A stretch of DNA of 64,000 bases, from contig NHNY01000001.1 in assembly GCA_002786065.1 (NCBI GenBank), positions 1,860,001 to 1,924,000 on the forward strand, written 5' to 3'. Source of the DNA: Microcyclospora pomicola (taxonomy: Eukaryota; Ascomycota; Dothideomycetes; Capnodiales). Shown in pieces: positions 24,979 through 35,400 of the stretch (positions are counted from its first letter, which is position 1; the number at the start of each line of letters is the position of its first letter). The notes beneath the pieces are model-generated. The model had not been told where the DNA came from, made no database searches, and saw nothing but the letters and a program-made list of their open reading frames with translations. The position numbers were made by a program, and so were the translations under genes.

Positions 24979-25030
24979 TTGCACTTGTGCAGGAGCGCGG
25001 AGAAGAGTCTTTTCGTTTGCTGTGTTGAAA

Positions 25031-25052
25031 TGTTGTTGTTGTTGTTGTTGCT
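25031..25052. repeat. (TGT)n microsatellite
   Basis: Seven TGT units in a row. They create an artificial poly-Cys run in one frame. Confidence 0.9.
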
Positions 25053-25793
25053 GTCACGGTCAGACTGCGTGTATGTCGGTCATGGTGGACGCGTCCTGAA
25101 GGGTGATTGTAGTCTCGAAAACGAGAAGACTCAACGGCTACCAGCTGTATCGAAGTATGCTCGCCGGTGACAGAGCCTGTGTTTTCCACCTCGCCGGACG
25201 AGGGAATTCCTTACTATCCTTTGTGTACCAAGAATTCCTGCAGATTCTCATCAGCGAGACGCGTTTCACGATACAACGTGCCAGAGTTACGATACACCCG
25301 AGATGGTGAGTGGCACCTGGCTATATCAGCGCTCTGTGGTGAGCTTATATCGATGGTTTGAGTTGTTTCTGAGGCGAAGCTGACGAGGGTGACAGGTAGA
25401 AGTAGTCTGGTAAATTCGCTATTGGATGAGCCTGGACTCGCATATACGGTACGTCTTCGCTTCTTTCGGTGGTATACTCGTAAATTGACCGAACAAAGGG
25501 TTCGTATGGACAGTCGGTCACGGCCGTTCCCGTAGAGTATACGGCGGCCGGTCCGGAGCAGAGCAAAAGGTTCAAGGCACAGGTCACCTTCCGCCCGATG
25601 TCAGAGATTGCACACTTTTCGGAGCTATAGGTCGAGACTTGCCTGCGGCGCCGGGATGTAGGAAGCCTGTTGGGCAGCGACCGGGGAACTTACAGCCACA
25701 GTGCAGTGCAACGACTACAGGCACTCTTTGGCGACGAACCGGTCTTTCAGGACTGGAGGCGAGCCATCAAACACTTGGAAGGTCTGACTCTTT

Positions 25794-26290
25794 GGTCAGC
25801 TCGGCAGACTCTACAAGCTTGTAGCAAACGATCCATCGACTCACCTCATGACGCGTCAAGCTCGTTCACTTCCTACAACAGATAACCTACACACGAGATG
25901 CTGCTTGGGCCCGAGACGGTGAGCGTCACCTAATAACACCAGTCCTCTGATACACGGTGGCTTCATGCTCGGGTGGTCAGGCTCTTCAGTCACGAAAGCA
26001 AGATGCAGCAGACGTACCTATCAATCTGCCTCACCATGCGTCAAGCTCGTGCAAGCCCTGCCACGATGACTATTACGAGGGAATTCACCAAGAATCGTAC
26101 GGTGAGCAGCAACTGGCAACAACAGTGCTCTCGCACACTTTGACCCCATGCCCAGGCAGGCAGGCTCTTCGGTCGCTGAAACAAGCTGCCGCAGACGTAT
26201 CGAAAATCTACACACGACGCGTCAGGCTCGTCAAAATGTTACAGCGAAAAATATCACACACAGAATTTACTCCAGACTCGAAACGACGAA
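25794..26290 (+). repeat. Diverged tandem repeat, period about 182 bases, with splice-like boundaries
   Basis: Three successive landmarks recur at the same spacing. An acceptor-like end (GGTCAG or GGCAG, followed in copies two and three by GCTCTTC) falls at 25799, 25980 and 26163. GCGTCAAGCTCGT starts at 25853 and 26038, with GCGTCAGGCTCGT at 26219. A donor-like GGTGAGC occurs at 25918 and 26101, and an outlying GGTGAGTGGCACCT at 25315 resembles GGTGAGCGTCACCT at 25918. The spacings are 181-185 bases. In one frame the copies give related peptides with PHDASSS and PHHASSS. It looks like a duplicated exon-plus-intron unit that has decayed, but a gene is not established. Confidence 0.65.
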
Positions 26291-26796
26291 TCAAACAAGA
26301 GAATGCTAAGACGTGGTATGATGTGTGTTCACAGGGCCAGACAACAATGGCGAGCCGACAGTTGGGCAATATACGTGAGAAGCCGCAAGAAAATGGTCTT
26401 CCACTGCACACAGCAATGCGAGCTGGCGATTATGGGCAGTGCAATGATATCGCGGTGTATTAACACAAAATGCGAACGTCGTGGGTGAGATGTGGCTCGA
26501 GTGTGGTGGAAACAAGGTTTTCTCTAAATCTATACGCCGCCAATACTAAAGCCCGCGATACAAATCCCAGTCGTCACTCTTCCACTTCACCTCCACTGCT
26601 ATCCTTGTCTCTGTCACTCGGTGGTTCGCTGCGGTGGTCCATCATCTATCTTTGTGCAATGCATCATGGTCAGGATATAACTTGTCGTCGAAATGTCGAA
26701 ACTGTGTAACGAAAACCGCTAAAGGAAATGTACGCATCACTGTTTCACCATCAGTAAGGTTGTACATGACGAACGCATCTCACGAAGTCAACCTCT

Positions 26797-27816
26797 TCAT
26801 TTCGAATCGTGTCTTCGCCCTGCCAGTCGCGCTTTTTCTTCCGCTTCTTCGTTCGCATCTTCCTCAAGTTGCCGCTCCCACTGCATTCGCGACCATAGCT
26901 CTGGAAACAACTCCTGCAGATCTCGATGCTCAGCGTCACGCTCCTGAAACAGACTTGCGAGCCGATTTGGTGGACCATGCCGTGCAGCGGCCGCTTCAAG
27001 TCCCGGACGCGGTGGCGGTAGAGTTGGCGTGGCTACTGGTGCCGCAGGGGCCGGGACTGTGAGCGCTGCCGGGTTTCTGGCAGCTTGGGCTCTCGTGACC
27101 ACTCCACGACGCTGTGGCGCAGGAACCGATACTGGATCGATCTCCATGGCATCCCCAGCCTCGGTGTCATCCTCAACCTCTGCACTCTCCTCTCTCTCCG
27201 CATCCCTCCCGGGTTGTTGCTGTTGTGGAGCTTGGCCCAGAGCTAGACCAGCGACGAATGGCGCAGGAGCAGGAGCAGATGCACGTTGCTGCTGGTGTAG
27301 CGGTACTGCCGGTAAACCCACAACCGGAGCGATAGGTGCAGGCATGATTGGCGGCACTGCGGGTGGACCTGCGACCGGAGCGATAGGTGCAGCTATGGGC
27401 GGCTGCACTAGAGGCGTGACAGCTCCCGGCGGTGCAGCTTGAGGACCGATGATGGCCCAATTCTCCGTAAATGCCGGTTCTGTGCGCGTCACCGCAGGTA
27501 TACCCAAAGCGGCCAGTGCCAGGTGCACATCTGGGCGGACCTGTTGCAGGAGGTTGTAGCCTTCTACAGTAATCTGGCCGTCCCGAGGGTCGATATTCCG
27601 CCAGTACAATTGGCGTCCAGCGTTATAGCGCCATCGGTAGTGACCCATGACAGTTTCTGCAGACGGCTCTCCCGGTCCCCTGCCAGCATTGTCCAGGTGG
27701 GTTCGATAGACGTGTCTCACCAGTTGCGCTACCTGCGCGTCGGTCAAAACGAGCTCGGTATAGCAAATTTTGATAAAGGAGCTAATCTCCGGAGTCCAGA
27801 CCCTCCTGTTGCTCAT
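26797..27816 (-). CDS. Orphan protein with folded N-terminal domain and Pro/Ala/Gln-rich linker
   Basis: Single exon from ATG 27816, 339 residues; family not recognised. Residues about 1-110 look folded (RVWTPEISSFIKICYTELVL, then VAQLVRHVYRTHLD and YRWRYNAGRQLYWRNIDP), a Trp-rich helical block that could be a DNA- or protein-binding domain. Residues about 125-200 hold a duplicated Pro/Ala unit (APIAPVAGPPAVP and APIAPVVGLPAVP), followed by Gln and acidic stretches (EREESAEVEDDTEAGDAMEID). The C terminus is a charged helix (FPELWSRMQWERQLEEDANE). It stands alone in the gene-poor island, which suggests a lineage-restricted gene. Length, composition and periodicity argue for real coding. Confidence 0.6.
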   Translation of the reverse strand: MSNRRVWTPEISSFIKICYTELVLTDAQVAQLVRHVYRTHLDNAGRGPGEPSAETVMGHYRWRYNAGRQLYWRNIDPRDGQITVEGYNLLQQVRPDVHLALAALGIPAVTRTEPAFTENWAIIGPQAAPPGAVTPLVQPPIAAPIAPVAGPPAVPPIMPAPIAPVVGLPAVPLHQQQRASAPAPAPFVAGLALGQAPQQQQPGRDAEREESAEVEDDTEAGDAMEIDPVSVPAPQRRGVVTRAQAARNPAALTVPAPAAPVATPTLPPPRPGLEAAAARHGPPNRLASLFQERDAEHRDLQELFPELWSRMQWERQLEEDANEEAEEKARLAGRRHDSK

Positions 27817-29162
27817 GCTTGCGAGGACAGTATAACGACAGAATGCTTGGCGTAATGGTCTATGACGAGCCTCGGTGAAGAAAGGGCAGAAATCAAGCGT
27901 TCTTGGTTGATATATAGAAGGTCTTCGCCGGTGTTTCTAGCAAAACACTCGCGTCCAGCGCTAGTGTGATATTCTGATGGACTCGCTGGCGGTAGGGGGT
28001 TCGTGCTGTGTCTCTTGTAGCGCCGCGAGTAGTAGCGAGAAAGACGAACAAAGCTGTTGATGAGCAACAAAAAGCCAGGTCTATGGTCTGGAAAACATGA
28101 TTATATATAAGGTTGAGTTGTATGGTATATACGGGAGGATGGCAATGGCGAAGTCGAGAAGAAATTTGAGGAATGTGAACTCAGGTGCCGGTACAATGAC
28201 AGGAATTTGACAAGGCTTTATAGGCTTTCCGGATGCAGTCCTGCTTTGTACAATGGAGACAAACATGGAGCAAGCAGACCATAACCTCGAACAATTGCAA
28301 CTCGAAAGCTTTGTGTTTGTCGTCTAATGCGAGCCTGATGTAATGTGCCAAAGGTTGACGCTTCTGCTCAGACAAACACTCAGCACACATGCAAACAAAG
28401 TAAGACCAACCCCGGTGTGTCAGGACCTGATCACGCAGATAACACACCAGTCTTTCAAATCAGCTAACAAGATAATGCCACTGGATCAAAGGGCATGAGT
28501 CGTGATACAACGCATGCGGCCCGAAATACCCAACTGTGGCTGTCTGTCAGAAGAGAGAAACACCACATCAACGACACGACTTTGGTAAAGACATTCACAC
28601 TTCAAGCTGATCTCGTGTCAGCTCTTCGGATGGTATCTATACAGAACGATCGGGCAGATAAGCCGCAGCAGTGTGTTCCATACAAGTCCATAATCTTTGC
28701 GTTGCACCACAGCAAGGTGACTGTGGGAGGTTGAAAAGATGAAGCTCTTACATGATGTGTCGAGTGATCTGGCTTCGAACTCTTGTGCTTCCGCTATATA
28801 GAACAAGTTGAGCTGTGATTCGAGTCAACTACCACGCTCGTGCTTGACCATATAGATGTATCATGATAGAGATCGACTGATACTACAGACCAATCCGTTG
28901 CGTGGAAATCGTGTTGATTACATACTGCAAGCGCGACTGGTCAATAGAAGTCTATGCTGCTGTCGAAACTTGGAGTGTGCTTTCGAACTGGGTTTCGAAC
29001 CTGGATTCTCACAGGCTTTCACGCTGCACTTGCTCGTGAGGCGCGACACCACACACAACCTTGGTACCAAACGAGCCGTCGCTGAGCAAAAACATGTACT
29101 ACGAACAGGATAGCAGTGGCGCTCATTACTATATCAGGTGCAGCAAAAGAACAAAAAAGAAA

Positions 29163-29226
29163 GGGAGTGTAAGAGTATTGGCTCTTCAGTCCGTGGGAGT
29201 GTGAGAGTATTGGCTCTCCAGTCCAT
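29163..29226. repeat. Tandem duplication of a 32-base unit
   Basis: GGGAGTGTAAGAGTATTGGC at 29163 and GGGAGTGTGAGAGTATTGGC at 29195 begin two adjacent 32-base copies with only three differences, so the duplication is fairly recent. Confidence 0.9.
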
Positions 29227-29252
29227 CATATGTATGAGTAAGAATGTCCGGG

Positions 29253-29276
29253 TCCAGATCCAGATCCAGATCCAGA
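29253..29276. repeat. (TCCAGA)4 microsatellite
   Basis: Four perfect TCCAGA units. Confidence 0.9.
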
Positions 29277-29296
29277 AGTCCGGAGCCATACCATTT

Positions 29297-29318
29297 TGCC
29301 ACTGCCACTGCCACTGCC
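29297..29318. repeat. (TGCCAC)n microsatellite
   Basis: Three and a half TGCCAC units, 20 bases after the previous microsatellite. Confidence 0.85.
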
Positions 29319-30347
29319 GCCGGAGGGGAGATGATTGGATGGGGAAAGACTCACCTTTGTGTCGTAATGTCCCCCACTTAGGGGGGACAACAACGCCATA
29401 ATTTCGATCATTATATACTCTGCTTTCTGTTCCGAAGATGCCCCGTAGTTGGGTATGTGGAGGCCTACATATCCTCACCGAGGTCGCCCCCTTGCGCTGC
29501 TGAGCAGCCATAGTTACTCTACATGGTAGTCTTGAGTATGTACGAAGGTTCCGTTACGTATGAGCTACATATTCCAGGCGCTCCATATCAATCTATGATC
29601 ATATCGAGGCTGATGACTGCGTCTTCGTGGCATTCTGTGTTATGTGGCTCCAGTCTGTCTCTGAAGTCGAGGCAAGCGTCAGAGGGACGCTGCTACACAG
29701 CGTTTCAACTTTTTCCACAACAGGACAAAGAGTATCTCTCGACATATGAGCTGCTTTCAACAAATTCTATCTGTCTAAGAGTCTGGAAGAATCTCCCTGG
29801 AGCCTCTTACACTGTGTTTGTCCAGGTTACAACCACATCGTCGCGTTGCTAACAGCTTGAATCTAACGCAGTGATTCGCAACCTACCGGACTCGGACGCG
29901 CAGTCTACTGCCTCACGCCCAAACCGATTTTTCCAACCGAGACACAAGCAGAGAGCTCAAGATTGACGAGCTCTATTCGCGGCAACAATTGGTCGTATGC
30001 TGTCAGATAAGCCGGACATAGAAAGAGGTCACGAACAGCAATGTCATGTTGACGCGGGCAAGAGCTATCGGCAGGTAGGATCTACGTAGTTCTGGACGCA
30101 TGGTACCGTCTCTACAACAGGGCGAGTGTACAGTTGAAGTTGTCTGACAGCAATATAAGGTATCTGCACGCGACAAGAGAGACACGATGATTGTTCAAGA
30201 CTTCATATTCAGGATCCTCGAAGAAGCGTCATACATTCTTTCCTGATGTGCCTGTCTCACCAGCTCCCAGAGCCATTACTCCTCTGTTTGATACACGCTT
30301 GCTTCTAACTGCAATAACGTTCATGGCTTAGGGATATAAGCCTACAC

Positions 30348-30760
30348 TCACTGGTCGTCGACCTCAGCCAGCAGATCCCACAAACAGAAGAGTCCCTTGA
30401 CGCGTTCCTTACGATCTCCTTCCTTGCTGATGACCTTTTCCTTGTTCAACAGATCTTGGACGCGTTGTTGCGTCTCCGTTGCCTCTTTGTCGGACGCGCC
30501 CTTTGTGCGTTTCTCGATGTTATGCTTGTGGTCGGGAGTCTCACTCGCAGCCAGACAGCGTTCTTCTTTGTGTAGGTCTTCGAGAAACATCTTGTGTTGC
30601 CACTCTCCAGTGATTTCCTCCTGGAGAACGCATTGTCAGTATACCTCGATCAAGAGGAAATTAGGTGGGTACGAACCTCGATTGGCTGCAGAATATCCAT
30701 GATTCGCTGTATGACTTTCCGGGCTTCTGGTCCTACTTCTGTGCGTTCGTGTGTACTCAT
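30348..30760 (-). CDS. Small charged two-exon protein, unknown function
   Basis: Two exons, 30677-30760 and 30348-30620. The 56-base intron is canonical: donor GTTCGT, branch CTGAC, acceptor CTCCAG, phase 0. The product has 118 residues from ATG 30760 (MSTHERTEVGPEARKVIQRI) through IEEEITGEWQHKMFLEDLHK to a very charged helical part (KRTKGASDKEATETQQRVQD) and ends LLAEVDDQ. No signal peptide or membrane span, so probably an intracellular coiled-coil protein. I do not recognise a family. The intron, the amphipathic composition and the frame continuity make a real gene likely. It lies in the gene-poor island, 0.45 kb upstream (in its own direction) of nothing obvious and beyond the secreted-protein gene. 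Confidence 0.6.
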
Positions 30761-31211
30761 TGTAGACTGATTGTGTGGTGTGCAGTCTGCGCGGAAAGGG
30801 GAGGAGAGACTTCAGGAGGCGGGCGAGCTCGCTTGCTGGACAATATGGTGGATTGGATAGTGTCGCATGAGGCAGCGGCTGTTGCTGTTGATCAAACCTT
30901 TGGAGGTGTGTACTGGCTGTGTTGGTGGCAACACGTTAATCAACGAGTCGCTAGTGACGTGGTGGGAGAACCCACTTGTCACAAGCTTGTGAAGGATCAA
31001 CTTCAAGTACACCATCACACTGGAATATTAACGCGTCAAATCATCGTTTTATTGGTCTGCGAGAGCCTGCAACCTGAATGAGAAAGGAAAACAAACTGGT
31101 CAACATAAGGACAGCCGTGGAGCGACTTGGGAAAGCACGTTCTCCATCGTCCATTTGAATCTACCGGCACGCACCACACTCCAGCGAGCCTCTCGCGAGT
31201 CTCTCCAAGCT
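30761..31211. other. Intergenic stretch
   Basis: About 450 bases between two minus-strand genes, so it should hold the 3' end of the secreted-protein gene and the promoter of the small charged gene. Nothing else seen. Confidence 0.5.
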
Positions 31212-31643
31212 CTAGATCTGTTCTTGGACGGAGTTCCCAATATGCCATTGCTGGCAGGTGTCATGCCAGCCATACGACGCGGTCGCCAGGCCATGTTTGT
31301 CGCCATTGGCGCACCTGATCGTATCAGTGCCCTGGCGATCACGGAGACTGGACCTTACTTACATATACTGGAGCTGCGAGAGACAGTAGTTGGTCGGAAC
31401 GTATTCATCGTCACAGTCGCCATTTATGAATATCTGGACGGGGTACGAGTACGAGTGATCCGAGGCGACTCCAACTGATGCATAGTCCGATGGTACGCGG
31501 ATGTTGTCGTTTTGGCAGAACTTCGACATAGCATTGATGACTGCTGGATTCTTCGCTTCGCATGCGGCTTGATCGCTGGCTTGATCTGCAACCGTGAGGT
31601 TCGTCATCGTGACGACCAGGGCGATGGAGAAAGCGACCTTCAT
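31212..31643 (-). CDS. Small secreted cysteine-rich protein (effector-like)
   Basis: Two exons, 31363-31643 and 31212-31314. The 48-base intron has donor GTAAGT, branch CTGAT and acceptor GATCAG, and the phase-2 join gives LQYMCANGDKHGLATASYGW in frame to TAG. The product has 127 residues: a signal peptide (MKVAFSIALVVTMTNLTVA), then a mature part of about 108 residues with six Cys (ACEAKN, KFCQND, GDCDDE, NYCLSQ, YMCANG, DTCQQW), enough for three disulfides. No known domain is recognised. Small size, even Cys count, secretion signal and a place in a gene-poor, repeat-bearing island are the usual marks of a fungal effector or antimicrobial protein; that role is an inference. Confidence 0.75.
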
Positions 31644-32479
31644 GGTGCTAGAATTCGTGGAACAGCTGCGACGTCGAGGTAGTGTCACTGTTGGAACTTT
31701 ACGGATTGATCTGTGTTTGAATAGGCATGAGGTGGCAGCTTTTAAGTCCAGTGAGCACCGAACTCGAGTGGCGACTCCGAAAGCTTCCTATTGTTGTCAA
31801 GGCAGCCATGGCGACTTTAGGACTTGGTCTTGTGCCAGCCGGCCCGCCCTGGAATGGTGACCCCGAGGCGCTCCTCGTAGATCCAGCTTGCGACCGAGAG
31901 ACGTGCAATATCTAACGTGGAAGCACTCATCAGATGGTATGAGAGGAAGAGAGGAGACGCGGAGTACATCTCGTGAACCTCTACCCACATTTCCACATAG
32001 AACCTCCCACAACGTAACCTCCTCGTACCAATTCTCAACTACACAGAACAACCCTTCCATAACCTCGGGAGACGACCTGTACGTCGTCAAGTCATTTGGC
32101 AGTCAAGCTGAGATGGGGAAATCGGTCTTAAGAGCACGTTTTGCCAAGCGATGGTTGTGTCCCTCCTTGAAGGTTCAGGCTACCACAAGATCGGTCCAAA
32201 GCGTCCGGAGATGACAAAGGTCTTTCTCCCACGCCGGCTACACCAGGGAATATTCGCCAAACGGTGGATTACGCGACCGAGATCAAGGAGTGAACCTATC
32301 CTACATTCCTCTGGTGCGCTGAGTCCACCCGGTACGGTATATTTTCTCGACACAATCGCCTGGAGATAGCGATGCCATCAGGCTGAGTCCATCCCCTACT
32401 TGTGTCGAGTGGTAGTCCCATCGACGGCCAAGAGATCCAGAACAACACTTCACCAACGCGCTGCACGCACTGCACCTTC
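31644..32479. other. Intergenic stretch upstream of the secreted protein gene
   Basis: About 0.8 kb. A 97-codon minus-strand frame at 31797-32090 lacks an ATG near its start and any splice context. I see nothing else. Confidence 0.5.
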
Positions 32480-32821
32480 CTATGCTGCAGCAACCTGATC
32501 ATGTGTCGTCTGGTCACATTCCACGTTCCGGCATGTTTCCAAGATGTCATGATGTTGGATTAGCGGCGTGTTCCCTTGCTTCAGGTACGAACTGTCAAGA
32601 TGGTGGGCAGGCCATTTCCAAAGATCATCCGTCAGAGTCCATGCCGATGGAGTCGCGATTACATACCGTCGCAAGGGTTTGCATTGCGTTTTGTTTTCGC
32701 GATAGTAGATTCGACGTTGAAGCAAAGTTCTTGACTTTCCGATCCTGGCTGGACTCGACCAATCATCGCGCGCTTTTTGATGGTCCTGCACGCCGACGCC
32801 CGAAAGGTTCGAGCTGCTCAT
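32480..32821 (-). CDS. Putative small two-exon protein
   Basis: From ATG 32821, exons 32667-32821 and 32480-32591 would give 88 residues. The 75-base intron is well formed (donor GTATGT, branch CTCTGACGG region, acceptor CTTGACAG), but it is a multiple of three and open, so the frame alone does not prove it. The product (MSSSNLSGVGVQDHQKARDD ... ILETCRNVECDQTTHDQVAAA) has no signal peptide, span or known domain. The splice signals are the main support. It could be noncoding. Confidence 0.35.
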   Translation of the reverse strand: MSSSNLSGVGVQDHQKARDDWSSPARIGKSRTLLQRRIYYRENKTQCKPLRRYVIATPSAWTLTDDLWKWPAHHLDSSYLKQGNTPLIQHHDILETCRNVECDQTTHDQVAAA

Positions 32822-35400
32822 CACAAGCGCGGTTTAGTCTATAAGTGGGATGATTTGCTGCGTACGCCTTGTACATAGCTGCTACATGTGTCGAGAGATC
32901 TCGTTCACCCAATGAGTCTCCATCGCACCTGTCTTGCATGTTTGCTTAGCATCGATGTCGCCGACATGTTGTGAGGTACACCCAGTTCTACAGCAAGCAT
33001 TCTCCTGTGGCCTTTGTCATGTTGACGATGCTGTGAGTGCGCCCTCCAGCTTAACACAGTTTGCTGTCGCGGCCTGGTTGTTGCCTTCCGAAGCTGGAGA
33101 GAACATATCTGGAAAGGCGGCGACTTTATTCAGCTCCAGTTGCGTACCGCGGAAGTTGATGCTCCCCATGTCTACGCAATCTCTACCATGGAGTCATGGC
33201 TTGGAAGCTGCAAAGATCTCTCTCCGCGGATCGAGGTCATTTCTGTCATCATTGGTGGTTGCTGTTTCCATACTCGGTGGCTCGAACTACCTGGCTCCTC
33301 TCTATGTCTGCGAAGCACACCGTTACCTGGTCTGACTCTTTCTCTCGTTCGACCTGATGCTTCAGCATCTGATCCGGCGTAGTCGCTCCACAAAACAAAC
33401 GGTATATTCCGCTCCTCTGATTGCCGTTGTGTTGTGCTAATCTACCTGAACGACCGGCCGACCATGACCGCACAAAACGGATTTGGACCCCACCAGCTTC
33501 CTGAGTTGTGTTTTCCTCGTATTGGAGTAAGCTGGTACCGTCGAACTTGGAAGATACGATCATCATCGTACTTCAGTCCTTTTGGACTTCATGATGGCTA
33601 CGGAAGCGCCACGAGATCCAGCTAAGCACTCCAGTGACATACCTCCGCCAATTTCCACCAAGCTTTGTGGCTATGCCGGCTTACTCCTCTTGTATCGGTC
33701 TACACCCGTCTTCTATGTTGTGATCGTCCACTTTGGGCTGTTCACCATCGGCCTATCTTTGTCACCGTGCGTAAATCTTGGTCTTACCATCATCGTATCC
33801 ATGCTCTTTACTGCTCGCCATCCCTCCATACCCGAGGAACGAGCTCCACATTAGGTCCTTGTAAGGGCGAGGCTTGACGGATAACCATGCGACTTGGCTA
33901 TCGATATGCGTGTCGAACGTGTATCGAGTGTCACTCGCTCAGTGATCGTATACGTCACGGCATGTTCTTCGGCATGTCGTTACCACCTGTATACACAATA
34001 TAGGTACCGTCGAGTAGTAAGTTTGGAATAGAGCCGACGCGTCTCATCGATATGGTGCTCAATAGCTGAATAATCGATTCCGTTCACCGTCTAGGACCAC
34101 CCACAAGGGATACTGCCCACGATCGTATTAATTTCCTGGCCTCAGTATCTTATGCTCTTCTTGGTTCAACCTGAATTCTGATAATATTCAAGACTGTAGA
34201 CATTGATCAAATCAGCTGCTGCTAATCCTACAACATGCTTGTCCTAGACATAAGTACTTACCGTTGCCATGACATGACATCAAGCACATTGCCTGTATGG
34301 AGGTTGTAAGTCGTTGCATCGCGTACTATCGTTCCACTGCTGCTTGTTGTGACTTGGAAAGCACGTATTGCTTACGACGGATCAAACCCACGCCTTGGAA
34401 GACCAGGACAGCTTGTGGTAGTGAGCTGAATAGCTCGCGAAAGAAGATCAGGTCGCAGCTCCTACCGAACCTTTGCGGGATAGCAAGCGGTAAAATTGCA
34501 TTACAAGACGATGAAGTTTCGTTACTGCCAGATACGAAGAGTACCGGAAAACATTCGAGCGCTCATGCGCCGTAGAAGCGAACAGTCGGTATGACGAGCG
34601 CTATGCAAGCTACAAGACTTTAAAGCCACCCAGATCGCAGCAGACACCGCTTGTACATGCTCGAATATCGATGCGATGCAACCTGGGAAGCTGTCTCGAA
34701 AGATCGATGTCTCCTTGTAGTCAAGGGAGTATCCACGTGATGCCGACGTTACTCTCTACACTGTGGCTGTTGCGATACTATAGAGCCGATCTCAAAGCCG
34801 ACCACATTGTGCACGAATCGAGACACAGGGACAAGGAGAGAAGTCTCACAAACTTTACTTGTCCGCGATGAGTTAGGTCAAAGCAAGAGCATTGATCGGA
34901 ACGCGCAGAGCCTTGACATCGAATGTCACACTATGGAACGAAAGGTGCTTCTCGTCGAGTTTTGGGCGCAGGATCACACAATGTCCAAAAGAGTTTGGGA
35001 AGCGTAGTCTACACTGATATATGGGTTTTTCCCACCTCTCAATGCCAACCAGACGTCCAAAGACAAGAGAGACGTCGACGTGGCCTTAGATATACAAGAG
35101 GAGTTACCTACTGTCTGTCTCTTTCAGCCTTACGAGTGTCCCTCGTCCAACACAATGCTGGCATTGCCGCAACCGGACATTTTCGTACCACATACAGTGC
35201 ATATGAGGACTGTACCACGTATCGCCTGTGTGAAGTGTCTCACGCCAAGTGGCTCTCGCCTGTATACGTGCGCTACCTCTTCCCTGAGCCTTCAGCTCGA
35301 GTCGGTCTGTGTCTTGCGACTGTGTAAGTCGTACTCGTAGTGAAAGCGTCGAAACTGTCGTGTTCTTTACGCTATCTCCGATGTGCGTTTCGAGGAGATT
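32822..35400. other. Gene-poor stretch
   Basis: About 2.6 kb without a supported gene. A 105-codon minus-strand frame at 33249-33566 (ATG start) and an 86-codon plus frame at 35080-35340 are mildly protein-like but have no domain, signal or clear intron partner. No terminal repeats or transposase motif seen. Confidence 0.45.

Larger units (their letters stand above)
24979..26796. other. Gene-poor stretch containing a diverged tandem repeat
   Basis: About 1.8 kb holding a (TGT)n microsatellite at 25031-25052 and the diverged tandem repeat described separately. Its last unit runs into an open frame that ends at 26463 (ALRSLKQAAADVSKIY...). No start, full domain or continuous gene model could be built. 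Confidence 0.5.
27817..30347. other. Gene-poor stretch with simple repeats
   Basis: About 2.5 kb without a supported gene. It contains a tandem 32-base duplication at 29163-29226 and two hexanucleotide microsatellites at 29253-29276 and 29297-29318. A minus-strand frame starting at 29511 (MAAQQRKGATS, then GTGAGGATATG, a donor-like sequence) could be a short first exon or relic, but no partner exon was found. Confidence 0.5.

Noticed and set aside
24653-25099. 148-codon frame with a poly-Cys run
   Set aside because: The Cys run is a (TGT)n microsatellite and the rest is hydrophobic low-complexity sequence.
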